Source: Thiothrix fructosivorans (GTDB lineage: Bacteria > Pseudomonadota > Gammaproteobacteria > Thiotrichales > Thiotrichaceae). From it: a DNA stretch of 64,000 nucleotides. Of the stretch, positions 18,254-28,679 are shown in pieces. The stretch spans positions 868,001 through 932,000 of the forward strand of contig NZ_JAFMPM010000008.1 in the NCBI RefSeq assembly GCF_017349355.1, written 5' to 3'. How positions within the stretch are numbered: position 1 is the stretch's first letter; every line of letters begins with the position of its first letter. Below the pieces are notes generated by a model. The model saw nothing but the letters and a program-made list of their open reading frames with translations, did no database searches and was not told the DNA's origin. The position numbers and the translations under genes are program-made.

Positions 18254-19294
18254 TTATTCCATCGTAATGAGGGGGCTATCGGCAACGGGTTCGCGCAGGT
18301 AGCCAATCGGTTGTAAATCCAAGCCTGCTTGCTGGCACACGGCTAAGAATTCCGCTTCGCCTTCGGGAGCGAGTGCCACCAGCAAGCCACCGCTGGTTTG
18401 GGGATCACAAATGATTTGCTGCTGGCGTTCTGTCATTGCACCCAGTGCATAGCCGTAACTGTCGAAATTGCGTTTTGCCCCACCCGGTGAGCAATCCAGT
18501 TCCAGATATTGCGGGATGTGCGGTAACACTGGCACTTGATCGAACTGAATGACCGCTTGCAAGCCGCTGCCTTCGCACATTTCACGCAAATGCCCACCCA
18601 GTCCGAAGCCCGTGACGTCGGTGAGTGCGGTGATGGCTGGCATTTCGCCAAATTGTGCGCCGATGGTATTCATCTGGCACATAGTATCAATCGCAAGATT
18701 GCTGTGTTCTGGCAACAAAACTTTGCGTTTTTGCGCGGTGGTGAGGATGCCGATACCCAACGGTTTGGTCAGATACAGTTTGCATCCGGCTTGCGCGGTG
18801 CTGTTTTGCTTGAGGTGGCGGGTTTGCACAATACCCGTGACCGCCAAGCCGAAAATGGGTTCGGGTGCGTCGATACTGTGACCACCTGCCAGCGGAATGC
18901 CCGCATCTTGACAAGCTTTGCGCCCGCCTTCGACCACTTCACGCCCAACTTCCGGTGGCAATTTGTCGAGCGGCCAGCCGAAAATCGCAATCGCCATAAT
19001 GGGTTTACCGCCCATGGCGTAGACATCGCTGATGGCATTGGTGGCGGCAATGCGCCCAAACGTGAACGGATCATCCACAATCGGCATGAAAAAATCGGTG
19101 GTGCTGATAACCGCTGTGCCATTGCCTAGATCGTAAACGGCAGCATCATCGCGGGAACTGTTGCCGACCAGCAAGGCATCGCAGACATCGGGCGGCAGTT
19201 GGCTGTGTAAGATGACATCAAGTACAGCGGGGGCAATTTTACAGCCACAGCCGGAGCCGTGGCTGTATTCGGTCATGCGGATGGGGGTTTCCAT
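18254..19294 (-). CDS. selD: Selenide, water dikinase
   Basis: Makes selenophosphate from selenide and ATP. The N-terminal loop GSGCGCK places Cys16, Cys18 and Lys19 at the catalytic positions; it is the cysteine form, not selenocysteine. [20 protein letters not shown] and [18 protein letters not shown] are further signatures. ATG at 19294 has AAGGA 9 bases ahead and is preferred over a TTG eight codons upstream. The partner gene mnmH follows directly, implying that here selenium goes at least into tRNA. Confidence 0.95.
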   Translation of the reverse strand: METPIRMTEYSHGSGCGCKIAPAVLDVILHSQLPPDVCDALLVGNSSRDDAAVYDLGNGTAVISTTDFFMPIVDDPFTFGRIAATNAISDVYAMGGKPIMAIAIFGWPLDKLPPEVGREVVEGGRKACQDAGIPLAGGHSIDAPEPIFGLAVTGIVQTRHLKQNSTAQAGCKLYLTKPLGIGILTTAQKRKVLLPEHSNLAIDTMCQMNTIGAQFGEMPAITALTDVTGFGLGGHLREMCEGSGLQAVIQFDQVPVLPHIPQYLELDCSPGGAKRNFDSYGYALGAMTERQQQIICDPQTSGGLLVALAPEGEAEFLAVCQQAGLDLQPIGYLREPVADSPLITME

Positions 19295-19334
19295 GTGCGG
19301 CAATCCTTGGCAAAGCAAAGGATGCGATGATACG

Positions 19335-20321
19335 TCAAACCCCTTGACCCGTCAGCACAACCCGCACGGTATCCAACAGAATCCGTAAATCCATCCACAC
19401 ACTTTGGTGTTTAATGTAGTAAATGTCATGGCGGTGCTTGTGCATCGCGTCTTCCACGGATGCGCCGTAGGTGTAGCGCACTTGCGCCAAACCCGTCACA
19501 CCCGGTTTAACCGTATGGCGGAAGCGGTAAAACGGAATGTGTTGTTCCAAGTCGTGAATAAACACTTCGCGTTCAGGACGTGGGCCGACGATGGACATTT
19601 CACCCTTCAATACATTAAGCAGTTGTGGCAGTTCATCAATGCGGGTTTTGCGGATGAAATTCCCCACACGGGTAATGCGGCTGTCATTTTTAGATGCCCA
19701 GCGTGCGCCATCTTTTTCCGCATCCTGACACATTGAGCGAAATTTCAGGATATTGAACTCTTGGTTGAATAATCCAGTGCGGCGTTGTTGGAAGAAAATC
19801 GCGCCCGGTGATTCCAGTTTAATCGCCAACGCAGTTAATAACCAGATGGGTAAGGTCAGTGCTAATAATACTAAGGATACGCCCACGTCCAATAAACGTT
19901 TCTGCCATTGTTGTTGAGGGGACGCGCACTGGCGTTGTCGGTTATCGAGTAAGTAACCCGCATTGAGCAGCTCAATTTCGACAAAATTCAGGCGCTTATC
20001 TAAATGATCCAGCAAAGCTTCAACATGTGCGCCCACACTAGCAGCATTCACCAAAAAGTTGAGTTGGTGGTCACTGAGATCCGACAGTTTACAAAAGCAC
20101 AGGGTTTTATTGCTGTAATCACGAATACCGTAGTGGTTCATGACGTGCGCAATATGATGGCGATTTAATACCTCAGTGATGGCTTTCACGTTTTGTGCGG
20201 AGGAATAGACGTATAAAAGTGTGGATAGCGTGGCGCTGTCTTTATTGACTGTATCGCGGTTTGTGTCCGTGAAAAACGACGTATCTGCCACCCGAAACGT
20301 GAGGTTGCTTGTATCTGACAT
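19335..20321 (-). CDS. Bacterial sugar transferase (polyprenyl-phosphate glycosylphosphotransferase)
   Basis: A 328-residue protein. The C-terminal 190 residues are a bacterial sugar transferase domain: one membrane anchor (about 145-170), then [20 protein letters not shown], the conserved [18 protein letters not shown] and VGPRPERE, and [10 protein letters not shown]. Such enzymes start exopolysaccharide or lipopolysaccharide repeat units by moving a phosphosugar to undecaprenyl phosphate. The N-terminal 140 residues form a soluble domain I do not recognise, perhaps like those in exosortase-associated transferases. The start at 20321 follows GTGGAG. No other glycan genes are adjacent. Confidence 0.85.
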   Translation of the reverse strand: MSDTSNLTFRVADTSFFTDTNRDTVNKDSATLSTLLYVYSSAQNVKAITEVLNRHHIAHVMNHYGIRDYSNKTLCFCKLSDLSDHQLNFLVNAASVGAHVEALLDHLDKRLNFVEIELLNAGYLLDNRQRQCASPQQQWQKRLLDVGVSLVLLALTLPIWLLTALAIKLESPGAIFFQQRRTGLFNQEFNILKFRSMCQDAEKDGARWASKNDSRITRVGNFIRKTRIDELPQLLNVLKGEMSIVGPRPEREVFIHDLEQHIPFYRFRHTVKPGVTGLAQVRYTYGASVEDAMHKHRHDIYYIKHQSVWMDLRILLDTVRVVLTGQGV

Positions 20322-20453
20322 GTTGTTTGCTCCACAAAAACCTTGCATGGGGACACTGCACTTCCCATGGGGTATTATTTTTAATATTGGACAGAAAATA
20401 ATTCTGTGCTTGGTGTGGATACTATGCGACGGGCGTGCGCGTGCCTCAACGCC

Positions 20454-20474
20454 ATAGCCTACGACCGAGGCTAT
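20454..20474. other. Small inverted repeat downstream of gspF
   Basis: ATAGCCT (20454-20460) and AGGCTAT (20468-20474) form a 7-bp stem with a 7-base loop in the 192-base gap between gspF and the sugar transferase. There is no T-run, so it is only a weak terminator candidate. Confidence 0.4.
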
Positions 20475-20513
20475 TTAGCTGACGAAATGCTTAATCAGAA
20501 AAAATAATAGTGA

Positions 20514-21734
20514 TCAGTGCATGATCTGCGACATGCCGCCCATGACGGGTAGCATGATAGAAAGGACAATTAACGTCACAATACCGCCCATCACCAAAAT
20601 CAAGCCCGGTTCGAGTAGGCTTAGCATGGTGGCAATTTTGGCTTGGACTTCGCGCTCTTGCTGCACAGCAGCACGTTCCAGCATATCCGGCAATTTGCCG
20701 CTGCCTTCACCGCTGGCAATTAAGTAAACCATCATCGGCGGGAAATAGCCGGAACGTTCCAGTGCTTTGTGGATGGGCATTCCTTCGCGCACTTTTTCCG
20801 CTGCTTCCAGCACCGATTGGCGCATGGGGATATTGATGACGACTTCGGCAGAAATTTTCATCGCATCCAATACCGTCACGCCGCTGCTGCTGAGAATGCT
20901 GAAAGTGCGGGCAAAGTTTTCAGTATTAACACCACGGGTGATGCGTCCAATGACTGGTAGACGCAATACCAAACGGTGGAAGCGATGTTTCCATGTCGGG
21001 CGTTGCAGTAGCCAAACAATCCCGACAATCAGCAGGATAATGCTGATCAGCAATGCTAGCCCGTGGTTTTGCAGGAATTCACTGGCGGAAATCAGCATCC
21101 GCGTCAACAACGGCAATTCGATGTCGAGCGTGGCAAACGCTTCCACGACTTTGGGCACGACGAAGCGTAACAATGCCGACACTACGCCAATGGCAACCAG
21201 CAAGAGAATCATGGGGTAAGCGAGGGCCGTGGTAACTTTTTGCTGATTATGTTGGCGGTTTTCGGTGTAATCCGCGAGGCGTTCCAGTACTTCGGATAAA
21301 TGCCCCGACTGTTCACCCGCGCCGACGGTGGCGCGATACAGCACGGGAAACGCACTAGGAAATTGCCCCAATGAACCCGCTAACGTGTGACCTTCCATCA
21401 CGCGTGAGCGAATCGCGGAAAAAATGCGCCGCGAGGAATTGCGTTCGGTTTGACGTACCACCGCGCCCAAGGCTTCTTCAATCGGTGAACCAGCACGAAT
21501 CAGCGTTGCCAATTGCCGCGTCATTAAGGCAAGGTCGGCAGGGTTTAAGCGTCCGCCACCAAACAACGAGCGACCTTCGGTCTTTTTCTGTTTTTGGGCA
21601 ACTTCGTTGACTTCGAGCGGAATCAGGTCGCGGTTACGCAACAATTGCCGAACTTGCCGCGAGGTATCGGCTTCCAGAATGCCGCGTTCTTCTTTACCGG
21701 CAACATTGAGGGCGAGGTATTCAAAGGCTGGCAC
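20514..21734 (-). CDS. gspF: Type II secretion inner-membrane protein GspF
   Basis: The platform protein of the type II secretion system. At 406 residues it has the family layout: N-terminal cytoplasmic region (MPAFEYLALNVAGKEERGILEA), then two repeats of the T2SSF domain, each with conserved motifs (LALMTRQLATLIRAGSPIEEAL and FARTFSILSSSGVTVLDAMK), and three membrane helices. GEQSGHLSEVLERLADY and GEGSGKLPDMLERAA mark the paired domains. It starts 2 bases after gspE ends and is the last gene of a gspD-E-F run. Confidence 0.93.
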   Translation of the reverse strand: MPAFEYLALNVAGKEERGILEADTSRQVRQLLRNRDLIPLEVNEVAQKQKKTEGRSLFGGGRLNPADLALMTRQLATLIRAGSPIEEALGAVVRQTERNSSRRIFSAIRSRVMEGHTLAGSLGQFPSAFPVLYRATVGAGEQSGHLSEVLERLADYTENRQHNQQKVTTALAYPMILLLVAIGVVSALLRFVVPKVVEAFATLDIELPLLTRMLISASEFLQNHGLALLISIILLIVGIVWLLQRPTWKHRFHRLVLRLPVIGRITRGVNTENFARTFSILSSSGVTVLDAMKISAEVVINIPMRQSVLEAAEKVREGMPIHKALERSGYFPPMMVYLIASGEGSGKLPDMLERAAVQQEREVQAKIATMLSLLEPGLILVMGGIVTLIVLSIMLPVMGGMSQIMH

Positions 21735-21736
21735 GG

Positions 21737-23260
21737 TTACGCATCCTCGCGGGTCACGCGCAGCACTTCATCCAAGGAGGTGCGCCCTTCCAGTACGAGG
21801 CGGATACCGTCTTCGCGGATGCTGGGGCTGTGTTGGCGGGCGTAGGCTTCGAGCTGCATCTCGCTTTTGCGGTCGTGAATCATTTGGCGCAAGCCGTCAT
21901 CCAGTGCCACCAGTTCGTAGATACCGAGTCGCCCGACAAAGCCGCGATGGTTGCACGTAGGGCAGCCGACGGGTTTGTATAAAATTGGGCGCGGGGAACG
22001 GGTATCAGCGCGGAGGATAGTCATTTCGCCATCGTCCGCCGCTGCGGGTTGCTTGCATTCGGGGCAGAGGACACGCACCAGCCGTTGCGCAATGACCCCC
22101 AGCAAACTGGAGGCGAGCAAATACGGTTCGACACCCATGTCTTGCAAACGCGTGACCGCGCCGACGGCGGTATTGGTGTGCAGGGTGGAAAATACCAAAT
22201 GCCCTGTCAAACTGGCTTGCACCGCGATTTCGGCGGTTTCCAAGTCGCGGATTTCACCGACCATGACCACATCTGGGTCTTGGCGCAAAATGGCGCGTAA
22301 GCCGCGTGCAAACGTCATATCCACTTTGGCGTTAACTTGGGTTTGCCCGATGCCGTCGATGTAGTATTCGATCGGGTCTTCCACCGTCAAAATATTACGG
22401 CGTTGGTCATTGAGGTGGGTAAGCCCCGCATACAGCGTGGTGGTTTTTCCCGAACCAGTGGGACCCGTGACCAGAATAATGCCGTGCGGCTTTTCGATCA
22501 GCAATTGCAGACGGTCGTAAATCTTCGGATCCATACCCAGATGCGACAGGTTCAAACGTCCGGCTTGCTTGTCGAGTAAGCGCAATACCACGCGTTCGGT
22601 GTGACCTGAAGGCAGGGTGGAAACGCGCACGTCCACACCGCGCCCCGCGACACGTAAGGAAATACGCCCGTCTTGCGGCAAGCGTTTTTCGGCAATGTCC
22701 AGCCGCGCCATGACTTTGATCCGCGAAATGATCACGGGGGCGAGTTTGCGCGGTGGTTCGATGATTTCGCGCAGAATGCCATCAACACGCATTCGCACCG
22801 ACATACGCGTTTCAAACGTTTCGATGTGGATGTCGGATGCGCCTTCTTTAACCGCTTGCGTCAACAATGCGTTGATGAGGCGGATAATCGGCGCGTCGTC
22901 TTCGGATTCTAGCAAGTCTTCCGGTTCCGGCAGTGACCCTGCAATGTCTTGCAAATCGGCATCGTCGCCGATGTCCTGCATCATGGATGCGCCGACTTGG
23001 CTGCGGTCGTAATGCGCCGCGAGTAAGCGGTCGAAGGTGGCGTTATCGACGGATTGGAAGTGCAGGGCAGCATTGCTGAGGCGTTGCACTTCGGCAAGCG
23101 CTAGCGGCGTTACCCCCTGACGGCATAAGACTTGTGGGGGCTGACCGTTTTGCCCGTGACTTTGCAGCAAAATACCGTGACGCTTGGCAAAGCTATACGG
23201 CAAATTCAGCGGCGCAGCAACGGGTTCTTCGGTGAGGGCAATGGCGTTTTTCGCGCTCAT
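21737..23260 (-). CDS. gspE: Type II secretion ATPase GspE
   Basis: The hexameric cytoplasmic motor of type II secretion. The 507-residue protein has the Walker A motif [12 protein letters not shown] (about residues 263-274), the Asp box [19 protein letters not shown], Walker B-like [15 protein letters not shown] and the His box TLHTN. A C-terminal zinc-binding insert, CPECKQP and CPTCNHRG, is complete with four cysteines. It overlaps the gspD stop by 4 bases and is followed by gspF. Confidence 0.95.
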   Translation of the reverse strand: MSAKNAIALTEEPVAAPLNLPYSFAKRHGILLQSHGQNGQPPQVLCRQGVTPLALAEVQRLSNAALHFQSVDNATFDRLLAAHYDRSQVGASMMQDIGDDADLQDIAGSLPEPEDLLESEDDAPIIRLINALLTQAVKEGASDIHIETFETRMSVRMRVDGILREIIEPPRKLAPVIISRIKVMARLDIAEKRLPQDGRISLRVAGRGVDVRVSTLPSGHTERVVLRLLDKQAGRLNLSHLGMDPKIYDRLQLLIEKPHGIILVTGPTGSGKTTTLYAGLTHLNDQRRNILTVEDPIEYYIDGIGQTQVNAKVDMTFARGLRAILRQDPDVVMVGEIRDLETAEIAVQASLTGHLVFSTLHTNTAVGAVTRLQDMGVEPYLLASSLLGVIAQRLVRVLCPECKQPAAADDGEMTILRADTRSPRPILYKPVGCPTCNHRGFVGRLGIYELVALDDGLRQMIHDRKSEMQLEAYARQHSPSIREDGIRLVLEGRTSLDEVLRVTREDA

Positions 23261-25356
23261 AATGCCCCGTTACAGAAGGGGTCGGATTTATTGCACGCGT
23301 CTTTGGCGACTTTCTTCACCGCTGGTGCGGGTGGTGGTGGCGGCGGATTGTGCAAGCTGTCCGCCGTGCCATTGGTGACGCGGTTCATGTCGGGTGGCAG
23401 GGTAGAAGCACCACCATCCAAACGGTCGCGTTGCAACACTTTGCTGCGTTGCTGTTGCTGCTGCATGGTGTGGTATTTCATGCGGGTGTAGGCATCTGCG
23501 GATTGCCCGTCCGGCATAATGATGGGGTGGATGAACACCATCAGGTTGTTTTTGGTTTTGTTGGTGGTATTGCTGCGGAAGGCATTGCCTAACACGGGCA
23601 GATCACCCAAAAACGGTACTTTGCTTTCAGAATCGCGGTAGTTGTCTTCGATCAAGCCACCCAACACCAAAATCTGTCCATCTTCCACCATGACATTGGT
23701 GGTAATGCGGCGTTTGTTGGTGATCAAGTCGGAAGCACCCGCGCTGCTAGAAGCCACATTGGAAGTTTCTTGATCAATTTTGAGGTTGACCGTTTCACCC
23801 CGATTGATTTGCGGGGTGATTTTGAATTTCAAGCCGACATCTTTGCGTTCGATGGTGGTGAACGGGTTGGTAGTATCGTTGGCGGCATTGGTGGATTTGC
23901 CGGTAATGAACGGCACTTCCTGACCGACGGTGATTTCGGCTTCTTCATTATCCATCGTCACTAAGGTCGGGGTGGAGAGGATATTGGTGGCTGCATCGCC
24001 TTTGAGGGCCTCGACAATCGCGCCAAAGCTGTCGTTGCCGCCACCCAGCAATAAGCCATTGGCGATGTTGGGAATCGTGCTGGTTTTAATACCGCTGTAG
24101 AGTCCGGCAATCGTGCCCAAACCGCCAAAGTTGCTGTAGCCCACGCCATTGCTGCCGTTGGATACCAGTGATGCGCCGATTTTGTTGGAAAGGTCGGTGG
24201 ACACTTCCGCAATCACGGCTTCGACCATGACTTGCGCCCGACGGCGGTCGAGTTGGTTAATCACCGACATCATGTTTTTTTGCAAGGTCGGCGGGCCGCT
24301 GATAATGATGGAATTGCTGCTTTTGTCCGCCAGCACTTTGACACCTGCTGAGGTTGCACTCGGTGCAGCGCCCGTGCCATCGGGTGATGCACCAGCACCA
24401 CCTGCGGCAGCATTCATACTGGCATAGTCGTAATAGCTGCCTGCGCCGTAACGTTGCAGGTTGGGGGAAACGCCATTGAGGACATTCACCACATCTTCTG
24501 CTTTGGCATAGCGGAGTTGAATGACGCGGGTATCGCCTTCCTCGGCGCGTTTGACGTCCAATTTGACGATGGCTTTTTTCATGCGTTCGCGGGTTTGTTT
24601 GTCGCCGGAAATCAGCACGCTGTTGGTGCGTTCGTCCGCTGAGACTTTGCCGCCGGGTGGCATAATGCCTCCGCCACCGGCTGCGGCTGCGCCATTGCCA
24701 CCCATCAGGGTTTGCAAGGTTTGCGCGACTTGGGAAGCCACCGCGTAATCAAGGGGTACTAGCTCAAAGTCTTCATTATTAGGCTTATCGACGCTGGCGA
24801 TGACATCGAGCAAGCGTTCAATATTTTGCGCTTTGCCTTTGAGGACTAGAGAGTTGCTGGCTTGATTGGGGAGAATACTGGTTTCGCCTTGACCACTCAG
24901 CGGCATTAACGTTTGGATGGCGGTGGTGACGGGGATGTACTCAAGGTTGACGACTTGGGTAATGGTTTCATCCGCATCGCTTTCAGCGGCATTAGCAACC
25001 AAGGGTGCTACGTTAGAACGGGCTTTGCCGACGGGGACGATTTTGATCAAGTCACCGGACTCGACGGCTTCATAACCGTGGACTTGCAACACGGAAAGGA
25101 AGGCTTCATACAAGCCGTCTGGATCTAAGCCACGCCCAGAAACGAAGGTCACTTTGCCGCGCACTTGTTGGTCAACGATGAAATTTTTACCGGTTGATTT
25201 AGCGACAATGCCGATTAATTCGTGGATGTCGGTGTCCCGTAAATCAATGCTCGATGCAGCTTCTACCTGAAAGCTAGGCACGGCTGTCAATAACCATAAT
25301 GAACAAGCAAGTGTGCTAGTCGAGAGAAGCGCTGTGAATCTGTTATGCGATTTCAT
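23257..25356 (-). CDS. gspD: Type II secretion outer-membrane secretin GspD
   Basis: A 699-residue protein with an N-terminal signal peptide ending near FQVEAASS, N0 domain (SIDLRDTDIHELIGIVAKST), N1-N3 repeats, and the C-terminal secretin barrel (VPFITGKST, RKDVGLKFKITPQI, LVLGGLIEDN, VPFLGDLPVLGNAF). The C-terminal tail is long, glutamine- and proline-rich (an HTMQQQQQ run and six consecutive prolines), and ends in two cysteines (DACNKSDPFC). The locus holds only D, E and F; pseudopilins and G-N genes must be elsewhere. It faces DUF1015 divergently. Confidence 0.94.
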   Translation of the reverse strand: MKSHNRFTALLSTSTLACSLWLLTAVPSFQVEAASSIDLRDTDIHELIGIVAKSTGKNFIVDQQVRGKVTFVSGRGLDPDGLYEAFLSVLQVHGYEAVESGDLIKIVPVGKARSNVAPLVANAAESDADETITQVVNLEYIPVTTAIQTLMPLSGQGETSILPNQASNSLVLKGKAQNIERLLDVIASVDKPNNEDFELVPLDYAVASQVAQTLQTLMGGNGAAAAGGGGIMPPGGKVSADERTNSVLISGDKQTRERMKKAIVKLDVKRAEEGDTRVIQLRYAKAEDVVNVLNGVSPNLQRYGAGSYYDYASMNAAAGGAGASPDGTGAAPSATSAGVKVLADKSSNSIIISGPPTLQKNMMSVINQLDRRRAQVMVEAVIAEVSTDLSNKIGASLVSNGSNGVGYSNFGGLGTIAGLYSGIKTSTIPNIANGLLLGGGNDSFGAIVEALKGDAATNILSTPTLVTMDNEEAEITVGQEVPFITGKSTNAANDTTNPFTTIERKDVGLKFKITPQINRGETVNLKIDQETSNVASSSAGASDLITNKRRITTNVMVEDGQILVLGGLIEDNYRDSESKVPFLGDLPVLGNAFRSNTTNKTKNNLMVFIHPIIMPDGQSADAYTRMKYHTMQQQQQRSKVLQRDRLDGGASTLPPDMNRVTNGTADSLHNPPPPPPAPAVKKVAKDACNKSDPFCNGAL

Positions 25357-25540
25357 TAAGAACCTGTTATCGGCGTTGGTATTTGCCCGTAGTGCTCAGA
25401 CCGTTATGGTTTGCGATGATGCAATAGATAAACGGGAATATCCAGCTCATTATAGAGTGTTGCGCAAGCCTTATGTTCCCCAAGTTGACCTCGATGATTA
25501 TACTACGCGCACTTTTTAGTTTTGTGGAAAGGTTTCCTGC

Positions 25541-26779
25541 ATGAATCTGATTGCGCCGTTTAAAGGGCTACGCCCTGCCCCTAATCGTGGTAGCGAGGTA
25601 ATCGCGCCGCCCTATGACGTGCTGAACTCTGCCGAAGCTCGCGAGCGTGCTGACGGTAAGCCGTGGAGTTTCCTGCATATTTCCAAGCCAGAAATTGATT
25701 TGCCAGAAGATACCGACCCGTATAGCGCAGACGTTTATGCCAAGGCAGCGGAGAATCTGCATCGCATTGTGGACGCGGGTTTATTGATACGCGATGAACA
25801 GCCGTGTTACTACGTTTACCGTTTAATCATGGATGGGCATTCGCAAACGGGGCTGGTCGCGGGTGCATCGGTGGCGGATTACGACACGAATCGAATTCGC
25901 AAACATGAATTTACCCGCCCTGTGAAGGAGGATGATCGGGTACGCCAGATTGATGCGGTCAATGCGCAAACTGGCCCCGTGTTGCTCGCTTATCCTGCTG
26001 CGCCTGCGGTGGATGCGATTTTGGCGGCGGCATCACAAGGTGAACCCGCGCTGGATGTGACGGCGGATGATGGTATTCAACATACGCTGTGGGTGATTGA
26101 CGATGCGGCAAGCATTGCCGCATTGACGGCGGCGTTTAATGCGATGCACGCTTTGTATATTGCGGATGGGCATCACCGTTCGGCAGCGGCTTCACGCATT
26201 GCGAAGATGCGCCATGAGCAAAACGGTAGTAGCGGGGTTGCGCCATGGGATTTCTTTTTGTCGGTGATTTTTCCTGCGCATCAGATGAAAATCTTTGACT
26301 ACAACCGCGTGGTGAAGGATTTGCATGGCTTGGAAACGACGCAATTCCTTGCGGCAGTGGAAGAGCATTTTGCGTTAGAGCCTTCCGCTACGCCCGTGAA
26401 ACCGACTGAGCCGGGTACGTTTGGGATGTATTTGGATAAGCAGTGGTTCAAATTGACCTTAAACGCTGCGCTAATGCCGCATGATGACCCGGTGGCACGC
26501 TTGGATGTGAGCCGTTTGGCGCGTTACTTGATTGAGCCGGTGTTGGGCATTAGTGATCCGCGTCGCGATGATCGTATTGATTTCGTGGGCGGCATTCGCG
26601 GCTTGGCTGGCTTGGAAAAGCGCGTGGATAGCGGCGAAATGGCGGTGGCGTTTTCACTGTTTGCGACCAGTATGCAGGATCTGATGTCGGTCGCTGATAA
26701 TAATGATGTGATGCCGCCGAAGTCGACGTGGTTTGAACCCAAGTTGGCGGATGGTGTGGTGTCGTATTTGTTGGATTGA
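25541..26779 (+). CDS. DUF1015 family protein
   Basis: A 412-residue cytoplasmic protein with DUF1015 landmarks: PFKGLRPAP at the N-terminus, APPYDVLN, NRIRKHEFTRPVKEDDR (about residues 110-126), TGPVLLAYP and ALYIADGHHRSAAASRI (about 203-219). The family is widespread and distantly related to ParB/Srx-fold proteins, but I know of no settled role in bacteria. A small GGAAAGGTTTCC inverted repeat (25526-25537) overlaps the ribosome site. It is followed 13 bases later by bioH and may be co-transcribed. Confidence 0.85.
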   Translation: MNLIAPFKGLRPAPNRGSEVIAPPYDVLNSAEARERADGKPWSFLHISKPEIDLPEDTDPYSADVYAKAAENLHRIVDAGLLIRDEQPCYYVYRLIMDGHSQTGLVAGASVADYDTNRIRKHEFTRPVKEDDRVRQIDAVNAQTGPVLLAYPAAPAVDAILAAASQGEPALDVTADDGIQHTLWVIDDAASIAALTAAFNAMHALYIADGHHRSAAASRIAKMRHEQNGSSGVAPWDFFLSVIFPAHQMKIFDYNRVVKDLHGLETTQFLAAVEEHFALEPSATPVKPTEPGTFGMYLDKQWFKLTLNAALMPHDDPVARLDVSRLARYLIEPVLGISDPRRDDRIDFVGGIRGLAGLEKRVDSGEMAVAFSLFATSMQDLMSVADNNDVMPPKSTWFEPKLADGVVSYLLD

Positions 26780-26792
26780 GTAGGAGTAATGT

Positions 26793-27521
26793 TTGTCTAG
26801 ACCCCTCGTCCTCCTCCACGGCTGGGGAATGAACAGCCACGTCTGGCAGCCACTGCTGCCTACGTTGGCGCAACATGCCCAAGTTACCTGCATCGACCTA
26901 GCCGGACATGGCGCAAACAGCCATTTACCGCTGGGAACATTGGCGGAGGCAGTGGAGCAACTTGCGCCCCTCATTCCGCAAGATGCCATTATTATGGGCT
27001 GGTCACTCGGTGGTTTAATCGCGCAGGGTTTGGCGCACGCCTTGCCTGACCGCGTTGCCGCGCTGGTCTTGATTGCCAGCACGCCCAAATTTGTGGCTGA
27101 AGGTGATTGGGCGCACGGCGTATCCCCCGATCTATTGGCACTGTTCGGTAGAAGCCTGCAAACCGATTATCTCGGAACGGTGAAACGCTTTTTTGCGCTG
27201 CAATTCCTCAGCACCAAAACCGATACCCGCGTGGTGAATGCGTTGCGCGACCGCATTATGGAACATCCCGCCAGCATTGCCGCGTTGGAACAAGGCTTAA
27301 CCATTCTGCAAACCGCCGATTTTTCGCAAACCCCTGTGACCCAACCTGCGCTGTGGCTATTGGGCAGGCTCGACAAGCTGATTCCCGCATCCTTAGCTGA
27401 CGCACTGCCCGAAATGGGGTATAAGCACATCGCGCTGTTGGAGAGTGCCGCGCATGTACCCTTCGTTACCCACCCGGAGCTTTTCATGGAACATATCGAG
27501 ACATTTCTGGATGCGCTCTGA
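26793..27521 (+). CDS. bioH: Pimeloyl-ACP methyl ester carboxylesterase BioH
   Basis: An alpha/beta hydrolase that removes the methyl ester from pimeloyl-ACP at the end of the BioC-BioH route to the biotin precursor. The 242-residue protein has LLHGWGMNSHVW (oxyanion region), the nucleophile elbow GWSLGG with Ser71, GRLDKLIP with the acid, and SAAHVPF with the catalytic His. The start is TTG at 26793 with AGGAG 7 bases ahead; the nearby ATG at 26790 runs into a stop. The overlap with bioC supports the biotin assignment. Confidence 0.92.
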   Translation: MSRPLVLLHGWGMNSHVWQPLLPTLAQHAQVTCIDLAGHGANSHLPLGTLAEAVEQLAPLIPQDAIIMGWSLGGLIAQGLAHALPDRVAALVLIASTPKFVAEGDWAHGVSPDLLALFGRSLQTDYLGTVKRFFALQFLSTKTDTRVVNALRDRIMEHPASIAALEQGLTILQTADFSQTPVTQPALWLLGRLDKLIPASLADALPEMGYKHIALLESAAHVPFVTHPELFMEHIETFLDAL

Positions 27522-28383
27522 CACTGCTAACCCCTACCTGCTGGATAAGCGCAAAACCCGCCAAGGCTTTGAACGCGCCGCGCATACTTACGATGCCAAC
27601 GCGGTATTGCAGCGTGAAATCGGCGAGCGTCTGCTGGAACGCTTGGATTTCATCAAGATGCAGCCCGAAACCGTGCTCGACCTCGGTTGCGGCACGGGTG
27701 CAATCAGCGCACATTTGCTGAAGCGGTACAAAAAAGCCCGCGTCATTGGTGTCGATCTTGCCGTTAATATGGTGCAAAAAACGCGGCAACGCGGCGGTTG
27801 GTTTCGTAAGCCACAAGGCGTGTGCGCCGATGCCAATCACCTGCCATTTCAGCCGCAATGCGCGGACATGCTGATGTCCAACCTAATGCTGCAATGGTGC
27901 AATGATTTGCCCGCCGTGTTTGGCGAATGGGTGCGCGTATTGAAGCCGAACGGTTTGCTGATGTTTGCCACCTTCGGCCCCGATACGCTCAAGGAATTGC
28001 GGGCAAGCTGGAGTCAGGTGGATGGCTTTACCCACACCAGCCGCTTTGCCGATATGCACGATGTGGGCGATGCGCTGTTGCAAGCCGGTTTTCGCGATCC
28101 GGTGGTGGATATGGAAACCATTACGCTGACCTACGCCGATGTGCGCGGCTTGTTGCGTGATCTGAAAGGCATCGGCGCAAACAACGCCACACACGGGCGC
28201 AATCACGGCTTGACCGGCAAAGCACACCTACAGGCTTTTTTGCAGGCTTACGAATACTTTCGTCAAGAAGATGGGCTTTATCCCGCCACCTACGAAGTGG
28301 TGTATGGTCACGCTTGGGCACCGACCTTGTTGCCCAGCAAATTGCCTGAAAAATTCATTCCGATTATGAGGAGTAAGTCATGA
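27511..28383 (+). CDS. bioC: Malonyl-ACP O-methyltransferase BioC
   Basis: Methylates malonyl-ACP to disguise it for fatty-acid elongation in biotin synthesis. The 290-residue protein starts MRSDTANPYLLDKRKTRQGF, with the ATG inside the end of bioH (11-base overlap). The BioC N-terminal pattern RQGFERAAHTYDANAVLQRE, the SAM motif VLDLGCGTGAIS (about residues 54-65), NLMLQWCND and FATFGPDTLKELR are all present. The stop overlaps the next gene, a CDGSH protein, by 4 bases. Confidence 0.94.
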   Translation: MRSDTANPYLLDKRKTRQGFERAAHTYDANAVLQREIGERLLERLDFIKMQPETVLDLGCGTGAISAHLLKRYKKARVIGVDLAVNMVQKTRQRGGWFRKPQGVCADANHLPFQPQCADMLMSNLMLQWCNDLPAVFGEWVRVLKPNGLLMFATFGPDTLKELRASWSQVDGFTHTSRFADMHDVGDALLQAGFRDPVVDMETITLTYADVRGLLRDLKGIGANNATHGRNHGLTGKAHLQAFLQAYEYFRQEDGLYPATYEVVYGHAWAPTLLPSKLPEKFIPIMRSKS

Positions 28384-28622
28384 GTGACCCCGTTATTGCG
28401 CAGAAAAAACCGTGTGTAGTGGAACTGGAAGCCGCTCAAAGCTATTGGTGGTGTACCTGCGGTCGTTCTGCCAATCAGCCGTTTTGCGACGGTTCACACA
28501 AGGGGACGGATTTTACTCCGCTGGAATTCACCGTAACGGAAAGTAAAAAATACGGCTTGTGCGCCTGTAAACACACTAAAAATGCGCCGTTTTGTGATGC
28601 AGCTCATCGTGATCTAAGATAA
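28380..28622 (+). CDS. CDGSH iron-sulfur domain protein with two motifs
   Basis: An 80-residue protein carrying two CDGSH-type [2Fe-2S] motifs: CTCGRSANQPFCDGSH (about residues 25-40) and CACKHTKNAPFCDAAH (about 61-76). Each supplies three Cys and one His. The second is slightly divergent (DAA for DGS). Bacterial members are electron-transfer or cluster-transfer candidates; no precise role is known. The ATGA overlap with bioC is striking because biotin synthase BioB needs Fe-S clusters, but a link is only a guess. Confidence 0.9.
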   Translation: MSDPVIAQKKPCVVELEAAQSYWWCTCGRSANQPFCDGSHKGTDFTPLEFTVTESKKYGLCACKHTKNAPFCDAAHRDLR

Positions 28623-28679
28623 GCTTTGTCTTAGGTATGCTAAAGTTAGGCCAATTCTTTGGGTAGTTGGCTCATAACA

